NCBI GenBank assembly: GCA_013365325.1
Contig: JABVXV010000258.1
Location: 1 to 64,000, forward strand
Source of the DNA: Dipetalonema caudispina
Lineage: Eukaryota > Nematoda > Chromadorea > Rhabditida > Onchocercidae
Direction of reading: 5' to 3'
Length of the DNA: 64,000 nucleotides
Shown here in pieces: positions 51,072 through 64,000 of this stretch. The notes beneath the pieces are model-generated. The model saw only the letters and a list, made by a program, of their open reading frames with translations, had not been told where the DNA came from and ran no database searches. Position 1 is the first letter of the stretch; each line of letters opens with the position of its first letter. A program made the position numbers and the translations under genes.

Positions 51072-52248
51072 CTCCACCCACGCATACGGATCGATCTTTT
51101 CCATCAGTATATGCCTAGTGTTTATGTAAGGAAAGGAAGCGGAGTGGTGAGGCATTTGTAGTGTGAAGGGTAGTAGATGTTAGGATGGTGTTACAAGATG
51201 ATTGGTTAACAGATTATGGAGGTGGGAAATGTTATCACCAAATGATATTGCTTATCAGTGGTCATCTTTTTCCCTTTTAGCTCTCTCTCTCTCTCTCATT
51301 TTATCAGTTATTGAAGAGTGATAATTTTAATGATAGATCTAGATCATTTCTATCCTTCAATTCGATGATGTCAAGGTCATGTCATCATTTGTCTAGACAA
51401 GTATGGCAAATCGATATGCATACACCTATACAAAAAAGAGATGATTCAGTATGTCGTATGCCCTGGTTAAAAGTGAAATGAAATGATCCTGATAGGGTTA
51501 CATTCTCTTCTCTTCATACATATATACAACAATGAACTATTCATTTCTTACATTTAGTCCTAAAATTCTCCAATAAAATGTTAGATGATTCTTTGTTACT
51601 ATACCTAAAATAATTCAACGATAATCCTTCATTTGGATAGTAGGAAGAGCAAACATATATGTATCACATCGACCAAAGATTCATTTATCACTGATTGACC
51701 TTCCCACATTTCAACACCCTTCCACTTTCTACCTTTCACAGTACTTCCCATTTTTCACTTAAAGAGCAGATGTAGGCATAATAATTCTTTAGGCTGTATA
51801 AGTATTCGATTCACAGGTATCTCGTATCGTTTGTATGGAATATGATCCAATAAAGATCAGCTGTTGTTAAAAAATATTTTTTTTTTTTTTTTTTCTTTTG
51901 CTGCAAAGATTTGTAACTGATAATTTGCTGTTAAGCTTTAACCACATGTAGTAAGAAGGCATGTAGAAATATGTGTTGAATACACTTTCTATAGTTTGTT
52001 AGATGGTAATGAAATAAATTGCTTGTGATGTTTATTTCGAATGGTAAGACTGTTCTAAATATCTCAGATTTTTCCTTCTGAAAAGGAAGTAATGCTTTTT
52101 TCATGTTATATTATCCATCCTTTCATCTTGTTTGCGTAAAATGTGTATGTTTACCATCTAAATTTGAAAAAATCAGGAGAAATTAACGCTGTTACTTCAT
52201 ATCAGCTCTGCTTTATTCAATCTACCGAGACATTTTCACCGATTCATT

Positions 52249-54603
<2,355 letters not shown>

Positions 54604-56188
54604 ACAAAGTCTGGCACATCAAAGTCACTATGTGAAAAACCGGAACACTGTTATGGGAAATGACATAAAAAATTTCTTTATGATTTTATTATTTATATGA
54701 GTAGATATGCATAATTTTCCTTCATTTCTGTCAGTGAATGCGAAGAAAACTTTCTAGCATAACATCCTATCATATATCTCTTCTAGTTGATATTTGTGTG
54801 CTTTTTAAAATTACAATGGGTAGCCTATGTTGATGTTGCACGAGTTGTTAGTTTGAAATAATAAACCAGTTCGGAGAAATTCTTTTTTACATGCATATTT
54901 GTGAACAGATCGTTGTTGAGCTGTCAGAGATAATGGTGTCGTTTGAAAAATGATGATGAAGGTTGAAGTTCATTGCTGCCTGGTACGCACTGCCATGGTT
55001 CTCTGAAGTTTGCGTAGTTCTTTGCTTTCATCCTAATGAGATGTGTAGTGAGTTGAAGCGTCATCATTCAAAAAAGTGATCATTTGGCGCTATCTCGGAA
55101 AAAGGAGAGGAGAAGAGTGGAGTATGCCAAATAGGATTTGATCGATATGTAGCAATTGTGATACAATGGTATTCAGAGATTATTTCATCAAGTTGATCCT
55201 TTCAATAAATGCAATATTTCATAGTCTTACTACTGACAGTTCCCGATAACGACAGTAGTATTTCGCAAGGAATGTATCAAAAAAAAAGATAATTTATTTT
55301 AATTATTTCTTATCATGCATTTCGGAATTTATCTTACTCCGAATAGTTGGTTGCACGGTCGAAATTATTTAAAACATTTTGCTGTTTAGCATCAAAAAAA
55401 GTATAATGTGTATTTATAATACTGAATATCAAATAGCTTTCATTATCATTATCAGCAAATATCAATTACAATTACAATTTTATTTTATTGATTTCTTTTC
55501 AACAATTCATATATCAACAATTAAAAATTTATTTGAAACATTCATTACTGAGTAAATAAAAGTAGAAATATTTTGCTGGTGATCAAATAAAGATTAAATG
55601 TGAAATTCACAACTTATACTATCAGTCAAACATCGAATATCCATTCAATTTGATAATCGATGTCCTCTAAGCATTTATTTGCTTAGTAATCAAAAGTTTT
55701 TTGTAAACAATTTAAATCTTTGAAATCTTTTATATCTATTATAATTTTTGAAATCAGTCTTTCTTTTTTTTTAAGTGAAAAGTCTGAGAAATAACCGAGC
55801 AATTTTTATTTTTCATCCTTAGCTAATTTTATTTGACATTTTCATTTTCCTAGTATTTTACAATCTATTTATAATGAATGTAATAACAATTGCATCTTTG
55901 ATTAATTTATCATATTGATGGTTACGATTGAAAAAAATAAAGAAAGTTAAATTTAGCAGATAAAACATCAAATTCTCCTTTTCTTTTTGCTATTTAAATT
56001 ATTTACTCCAATATATATGCCATATTTGAAATGGAAAATCAAAAGAAAAAATATTTGTAACATTCAAATAATATTACGAAAAAAAGATATCGAAAATGAT
56101 ATTTGTTTATCATTGATGTCATTCTTATGATAATGTTTAATTGAAAATATTCTCATGAATGAATGAATTTAATTCATTTGTAACATTC
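54604..56188. other. Convergent 3' flanks of GAPDH and SLC26
   Basis: 1.6 kb with the GAPDH 3' UTR (AATAAA at 54860) and the SLC26 3' flank. No coding exon is seen. The first 600 bases are less AT-rich than the rest. Confidence 0.5.
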
Positions 56189-58067
56189 TTACTGATTATA
56201 AACATCATCTAAATGCTCAACAATAGCATTTCTTGGAATAGTTTCATGAAAATTGGTCGCATCAAACATTTTTATCAAATTACCTAAAAATTTTTTTCAA
56301 TTAATCAAATATGTAAAACTTATTCAAACAATTATAAATTTGTTGCAGTAAAAAGTTTAAAAAAAAAAAGTATGTCTGTTTAATTTGGATCCAAAATTTT
56401 TCAAGTCTTTTAATTCTTTCTCTTTTGAATTTTCATCGTATATTTTAAAGTGAAAATTTTTCCATCTTAATTTTCAAAGTAAAATTTTTCCAATCTTCAT
56501 ATCTTAACATTATAATAATATTGAATATAACTTACCAAAATATTGATTAAAAAAAAATACCTACCTGATGGTGCAGCAAAAAATACTTTAATACCATATG
56601 AAATGAGTTCATCATAAATCTAAAATTTGTTACAGATTGAAAATATATTTGATCATATGCAATTCTTATTAAATTTCATATTTTTCTTCCAAAAATGTAA
56701 TTTTTTTTTTTTTTTTACAAAAATGGTATTGTTTTAGAGTAATTCATACATGGCAGGTTATTCTATTACTTATTCTAACATTGAATAAATTAGCACTAAT
56801 AATATGTCCATTGTAAGTTAAAAATTTTAATTTCGAAATATTTTCATGCAAAATTTTTTCTTCCTTTATTTATTTGACATTATGTTTTAAAAATAAAAAA
56901 GAAAAGGAAATGAAATAATAGAATTATGGACCCGTTTAATAGTTATAAGTCCCGAATAATCAACATATGAAAAGCTTGAACAATCAATTACATATATAAG
57001 ATATTGGTCATTTCTTGAAATAGTTTCATCCTTTGACCATTGCTTTTGCTAACAAAAAATAAAAACATTTTTTTTTTTTTGTATTATTTATTGTATATCT
57101 GTAATATCTATTTATATATTTATTATACTTTACTAAAAAAATGTATTTTAATTTATATTCTATACATATTAAATTGAATGAATACTAATTGGTAAATAAT
57201 TTAATTAAAAAAAATTTATCATCTAATAAATAGTTTATTCAATTTAATTTTTTCATTACAATCTCATTCAATAAATGGTTAATTTATTTTCACCTCATTA
57301 TCCAGTAATAAATGATTCACTTTATTATTGATAATAGATCGATTTTGCGAACGTTTACGTTTCCAACAATTAATTGACTGATAAATTGCCTGAATTAAAA
57401 TATTGCAAAAAACGATAACATAAATGCTTAATATTAGCACTAATTAATAGATATAATATTCAAATAAAAGTCAAATTTAATGACTAAAAGCAATTTTTTT
57501 TTTTTTTTTTAATTTCAACAACATAAATTGCTTGTCATTTGCATAGAATTTGTTGTCATATGCAAATGTTTGTAGTTTCTTCGAATATTTTAGTTATTTG
57601 TTTATCTTATATTGAAATTTAACATTTTTTAAATTTAACAATAATATGCCTTGAAATCGTCATCTTATTTCTGCTCTTTTTTTTTTCCTTAAATTTTGAA
57701 GTAAGGCAATAAATCGTCCTGAAGTATAGTCCTTTTTCATTAAAAAAAAAAAAAAAAGAATACTACGGTAAAACATTTAAAATTTAGAAACATGCTAATA
57801 GTTATTGAAATTAATCAATTTACTATCGAAATTTTAATTTAAAAAATAAAATATTCTTTCTTTTGAACTTAAAATTTATATGAAATTAAGAAAAAGAAAA
57901 TAAAAATAAAAATAAATTGAACCGCAACAAATCGATCTGTACTGGTAAATATCAATGGTGCATTAAGACGAAAAATACAAATGTTATTATTGATGGAATT
58001 TAATTGTTTGCCTTCTATTTCATTGTATCTTCCATCATCATTTCTGTTTAATAAATGCCATGGTGGC

Positions 58068-58098
<31 letters not shown>

Positions 58099-61000
58099 TT
58101 AAGTTGAAATTAATTATTAGTGTTTCATTTTTTCCATGATTAAACGATTTTTAAAGGGTATAAATAATTATCATAGATTTGGTATATAATATTATTTACT
58201 TATTTGCTTATTTATTTATTTACTTACTTACTTACCATTGATTACGGAATACAGTTGTTAGCACAGCAAATGCAACTGCTAATGCTAAACCTTCGCCAAC
58301 ATCAAAACAAATTGTAAGCATCATACTCATCAACCAGATTAACTATAAATTATATTAATTATAAATTTTACATACTTTAACTGAATTAATTAACAAATTT
58401 TTATTCATGTGTGAACGAATTAAAAAAAAAAAAAATAGAAAAAATAAGCAGTAACAATCAATCAATTATAAATTCTAGTTGCAATATGCATATAAAAACG
58501 TGAAATAAAGATTTTAAAAATGTTAAATGAAATATAATAAATTAAATTAAAATGTTTTTTATTTTTTGTGAAATAGGAATTGAAACAGTGCAATATTGTT
58601 TATGATAATATTATAAATGTAATTACTATCTTAACAGATGAAAAAATAAATATTGTCTATTTAAAAAATGCTATTAATTTTTTACATAAATTATACAAAA
58701 TAATTTTAATAATGTATTTTAAAGAAAAAATAAAAAACAAAAAAAAAAAAAAGGATGAAAGAAAGAAGGAATGGAAATACAACTAACAAAATCAACTTTG
58801 AATATGGGCCATAATTTTTTCAATTCTTGAAATTTAACAAAATATGCTTTCATTGTAACCAATAACATTGAAGCTAATACACACTGCAAAGAAATTTTTT
58901 TTTTTTTTCAAAAATTTATTTTTATAAAAAGAAAGAAGGGAAAGATATAAGTTGTACTTTACAAAACTTTTTAATTAATATTAATTATAGAATGACTTAC
59001 TCGAGGTAAATAAGCTAATGCTGGACCAATATACAATATTACCGAAAGTAATGTAAGAACTGAGAAAAATGTTGTTAACTGAAACGGATGAAAAGGCAAA
59101 AATATAATAATAAAAGTAATAATAGTAATAGTAATTTTGATTTATACATTAAAAAAATAAATCAATTAAAATTTTATTAAATAAAAGAATTTTTGCATTA
59201 TTTATACTTGAGTACTTCCACCTACAGCTGCACCGATTATTGAACGAGCGAAACCGGAAGTAACTGGATAAACTGGAAAAAGGGATGAAAGCATGCCAGA
59301 TAATCCTAATGCATAAAGTTCCTGTAAAAAAAAAAAAAAAAAGAAAAAATTATTCAATCTTATTATTTGCACAATAATTATTGCTAGTACAATATAATTT
59401 AATAATATAATAATAGTAATTTAAATAATTTACCTGTCGATAGCAAATACTATAATTATAACGTCGTTCAACAATTTTTGCTACAGTTATATGTACAGCT
59501 ATAGATATTGCTGCTATAATTAAAGAATCGAGAATAATTGTTGGAATAAAATCAAATCGTGGTAGAATTGGTTTTGGAAATCTAAACAAAGTTAATTTTT
59601 ATTATATTCAAATATTTTAAATTTAAAACTTTTATTCCTTCAATGAAAATTTCATTGATATAGTTTCAATTTTAAATAGTTTGGAAAAAGTTTAATAATT
59701 TTGAAGGCTAAAATTAAACGTTACATATGTATGATATTAGATTTTTTGAAATGCAAAATGAAATAAATTATCTGACACAACATTATTTTGAATCAAAAAT
59801 TCTTCAGTATAATTGATTAAGGTCAAAAAAAAAAAAAAATGAAAATTAAAGTACAAAATTAGAAATTATCAGTAAGTCATACGCAGTAGGTATATCACCA
59901 ACAACGTTTACTTCATAACGCTCTGATATTTCAGCAAAATTTGTCGCAGTAATTGCTATTATTGCCTAAATTATTTCATAAATTATTTAATTTTTAATTG
60001 ATGTAATAAATAATTTTATTGATAAATTAACTAATTATAGAAATGCATACTAAAATAAGTTCATATGGTATAGGAAATAGAAATACATCAGCAAGCCATG
60101 GTTCAAGTATTTCTTTTCCAAAGATAAGAAAAATGATAGCTGATATACTTATTGCTACCGTTGGCATATGTGTTTCGGAAGCATGCTCCAAAAGATCACA
60201 AATCCTCTGAAATATTATTGTATTTCAAAAATTGTTAAATAATTTGAAATTGCAAAAAAAAAAAACACTATTAATGAATAGTATTGATTTTGAATAAAAA
60301 AAAAATAAAATAAACTTTGTTATGTATTGAAATTAATTTTATTAAGTAATTAAAGAAAAAAAAAAGTAATGTTTCATTGAATACATAATAAAGATATCCT
60401 GCTCCATTACGTTTCGGTATCGAAATACCCATAATATGACCAATTTGAGCAAAAAAAACATGTATACAACCACCGACAACAAAACCTGACATTACTTGTT
60501 CCGAAAAATAACATGTCAAAAATTCTAAGCGTAAAGCTCCCATTATAATCTGCAATAAATTAGCAGTACTTAATTACAATTCTGAAAAATTATTATTATT
60601 TTTTAATTAGAATATTGCAAGAGGTAGTATTAAAAAAAAAAAAAAAAAATTATTAATAGTATTTGATTAGATTTCTGTAAAAGGTAATACAAAATTAACA
60701 ATTGTTATAAGTATTTAATTACAATTTTGCAAGAAGAACTGTAAAAATTTTTTTAGAGAAAATTAATAGTGTTTAATTTTAATATTTCAAATGAATAATA
60801 TAATGAGATGATGCAAACAAATTTCATTCATTGAATTTTTATATCGATGTCAATTAGAATGCGACAGAATTCTAATTTACTATGAATATCATTTTCTGTT
60901 TACATAATTAAGGAAAACTTCCAAGATGAATTTTAAATAAACAATCCACTTAACGAACAAAATAAGTTGTGAAATTCACAAATTGATTTCATTTCACAAT

Positions 61001-62266
61001 TTAAAAAAAAAAAAAAAAAGGAAAATTAATTCATAAATTAGTAATGAAAATTTGCGTATTACCTGTATGAAACCACTTATAAACATAATAGCGGTTGCAA
61101 CATGTATCGGTTTCAATTCATCAAAATCAGTTAAACTTTTGGAAAGTGCAAAATTTGAATCTGTACCATTTGTAACATTCAACGATAGACTATTATTAAA
61201 ATAATCAAAAACTTTATCCTCATTTTGAAAAACTGTTTCATCTTTTAATAGGCTATATTTTAGCATAACTTTTTGAATAGCTGAATGAGTCATTAATGAT
61301 AGTACTGCGAAACTACCTGAAAATGAAACATTTTTATGATGTTTGATATGATTACTATTGATAATGTTACTAATTATGATCAATAATTATCATTTAATTT
61401 ATACATATAATAATAAATTGATGGATATATTCATAGCATTATAAATAATTTGATTACTTTAAAATATTTCATTCTTTTCTTTTGCCTTTTTTATGTCAAA
61501 AGATAAAATGCACAATGAATCTCAATAAAAGAAAACATTAAGTAAGTTAAGCAAAAAAAAAGTAATTTTAAAAAATGTTCAAAATAAAACAAAAAAAAAA
61601 AAAAAAATTACACATTTTATTATTTATAATGCAATAATTCATTTGTATAATTTAATACGAAATTTTTTTTTGCAATATTTCAAAAAGAAAGAAAAAATTT
61701 CAATTAAAAAAATTTTTTTAATTTGATTCGGTTATTTTGCATTTGTAATTATTAGAACTAAACTATTAAAATATTACCTAATGAATTATGACGTGATGTA
61801 CCAAATAAAATGTAAAAAAATGATGGAAAAATAGCGGTATAAAGACCATGAACAGGTTCAACTTCAATTAATGCTGAATGGGCAATTCCTAAAATGTTTT
61901 TAAATTCAATTAAAATGTCCTCGACTGAAACTAAAGTGTTTTTAAATTAAATATTAGCAATATTTGAGTAATAAAAGTGAAATAAAATGAAATAACTGGA
62001 AAAGTAAATTTTTACAATTTCAAATTCTAAATTAAAGTATAAAATGAAATGATACCTTGCGGAATAGCTAATACAGCCATATTTAATCCACTACTTACAT
62101 CACCAAAGAATGAAGATCGCCAATTATACTTTGGTAACCAATATATTATAGGTAAATACTTCTTGACAAATTCAAGCAAATCGTTTATTTTACTTTTAAT
62201 TTCATAAAACTTTTGTTGTTTAGGTGAAATAATTTGAAAATTTTCCGTTGTTGCTTCAATCATCAT
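56189..62266 (-). CDS. SLC26/SulP family anion transporter with STAS domain
   Basis: Plasma-membrane anion exchanger or channel of the SulP family (sulfate, chloride, bicarbonate, oxalate; the C. elegans members are SULP proteins). Sixteen exons: 62266-62056, 61888-61778, 61316-61063, 60549-60385, 60206-60051, 59965-59883, 59581-59434, 59321-59208, 59078-59001, 58883-58788, 58342-58236, 58067-57923, 57389-57294, 57048-56932, 56619-56565 and 56283-56189 (676 residues, all phases agree). The membrane part begins SGLNMAVLAIPQGIAHSALI and contains PVHGLYTAIFPSFFYILFGT, SEQVMSGFVVGGCIHVFFAQ, GDIPTAFPKP, GMLSSLFPVYPVTSGFARS and DVGEGLALAVAFAVLT. From about residue 535 lies the cytoplasmic STAS domain, with ICIFRLNAPLIFTSTDRF and IDCSSFSYVDYSGL. 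It is split by a basic, Asn-rich insert, as is usual in the family. A second in-frame ATG directly follows the first. The transported anion cannot be told. Confidence 0.94.
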
Positions 62267-63381
62267 TAATATTTGTAACTGAGATATATTTTGATAATAA
62301 TTAATGAAGTTTCATATTAACTAACATTCAATCGAAACAAAATTAAATACGAAAGCAAAACTTTTCAATTTAGAATGAAAGATATATCTCATGAAATTAT
62401 CAATCTTAAAATGAATCAATAAAAATTGACTGTGCATATATTACCATTAAAATATTTATGAATTCAATAAGTAAATAATTAACTAATTTTGATGTGAACA
62501 AAATTGTTATAATAAATAGAAGTATCTCTTTTTCAAAAAATATCTGCCATGCAAATTTATTCCATTATTTATTTCAAATAAATTTAAGACTAATATTCTT
62601 CTCATTACTAACAAAATTTACATATTTTGAATAAGCATTAGCATCAGAATATGCTATGCAAAGATTTCAATCAATTCTAACAGCACTAAATGTAAAGTGA
62701 AAAGATGTTAACAAAATAGCAAAATGTGACTTATTTGTAAATATTGTTTCATTAAACTTCTAAAATAAAAAATTCGCTTAGTGCATTAGTTCTGCTGTGA
62801 AGAAATCAACAATTATCTTAGTACAAAAATGCAGGTAATATCAAAAATTTCTAGCGCAATTTTTTTTTTTTTTTTGCTTCAAAAGAAAGAAATCCGTTGG
62901 TTAAATAAAATTGTCACGAAATGATTAGCTAACATTGAGGAAAATCAGTTAGGTAAAACTTCGATCTTTTGTGTAAATATGTAAATAAATATTGTAGAGT
63001 TAAATCATTTAAGATGTAGAAATATCACTTCATATATGATTGAATTTTTTTTTTTTTTGATTAAATTAAACGTATAGTTTTTATGATTAGAATATTTTAA
63101 TCTTCTCAATTTGGTTTCGATTTCTTTTTTTTTCACATTTTTGTTACGTTAATATGTTGTTGCAATAATATAATTGGCATTAATTGCCTTTCAAAAATTT
63201 ATCATTTCAAATAATTTTAAAAATGCTTTAGGGTATGATTTATATTTTATGATGTCTGTTAATAACAATCATTTAATAATATTTATTTCGGAATTTCTAC
63301 ACCATACATACATTTTTACGCCATTTATTTCTTGAAAGAGTCATACTGTTGAATGACTGAATTTCAAGTGATTACGATAAC
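62267..63381. other. Intergenic between SLC26 and the second GAPDH copy
   Basis: 1.1 kb of AT-rich sequence: the SLC26 5' flank and the 3' flank of the inverted GAPDH gene, which lies upstream on the same strand. Poly-T runs at about 62860-62875 and 63047-63058. No gene is seen. Confidence 0.5.

Positions 63382-64000
<619 letters not shown>

Larger units (their letters stand above)
49430..52248. other. Intergenic region between divergent BTB and GAPDH genes, microsatellite-rich
   Basis: 2.8 kb holding both 5' flanks. It contains GA, TG and CT dinucleotide arrays and several poly-T runs (50380-50397 and 51876-51893). No coding exon is supported. The small plus-strand frames at 50154 and 50934 are translations of TG repeats. 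The GAPDH promoter should lie in the right third. Confidence 0.5.

Noticed and set aside
50154..51161. Val/Cys-rich open frames at 50154-50342 and 50934-51161
   Set aside because: The VCVCVC-type sequences are direct translations of TG microsatellites.
58580..58786. 68-residue plus-strand open frame
   Set aside because: It lies in an AT-rich SLC26 intron, with Asn/Ile/Lys-biased composition and no domain.

Overview
This window looks like nuclear DNA of a nematode, most likely a clade III (filarial or other spirurid) species. It is strongly AT-rich, with many poly-A and poly-T tracts. Its genes are cut into many short exons by introns of roughly 80 to 2500 bases, with the nematode-style acceptor (T-rich run then CAG or TAG). 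Every protein I recognise is a eukaryotic housekeeping, membrane or signalling protein. No bacterial operon, phage, CRISPR array or intact transposon is visible. The species call is inference from composition and protein families. Exon boundaries were read by eye from splice sites, reading phase and remembered family sequences.

Layout from left to right: a ferroportin-type iron exporter on the minus strand runs off the left edge (1 to about 3490). It carries a decayed tRNA-Trp-like sequence inside one intron. Two minus-strand spliceosome genes follow: a PLRG1/Prp46 WD-repeat protein (5344-8550) and, 615 bases upstream of its start codon, a DHX16/Prp2 (C. elegans MOG-4) DEAH helicase (9166-15697). 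A hyccin/FAM126 gene (18263-22570, minus) comes next, then a gene-poor 6.4 kb stretch. A FAXC/CDR-type GST-fold membrane protein (28965-31705, plus) follows, then a tRNA-Gly(CCC) (minus), a nematode-type tyrosine phosphatase with altered catalytic loops (35286-38930, plus) and a small two-LIM protein (39390-40792, plus). A BTBD10/KCTD20-type BTB protein (42447-49429, minus) and a microsatellite-rich intergenic stretch come next. A complete GAPDH gene (52249-54603, plus) is followed by an SLC26 anion transporter (56189-62266, minus). A second, inverted GAPDH copy (minus) is cut by the right edge.

Functional links: PLRG1 and DHX16 both act in spliceosome activation, and they lie in the same orientation at a distance compatible with a filarial-type operon. 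The two GAPDH copies form an inverted pair flanking SLC26. They share a 208-base stretch with no differences, including intron sequence, although the adjoining exon has clearly diverged, which suggests recent gene conversion. The other genes show no obvious shared pathway.

I did not find a convincing new multi-gene system. The most interesting points are the GAPDH conversion tract, the phosphatase with three altered signature loops, two non-canonical splice sites in the FAXC-like gene, a phase-neutral candidate cassette exon inside DHX16, and the Cys-to-Gly change at the vertebrate hepcidin-contact position of ferroportin.
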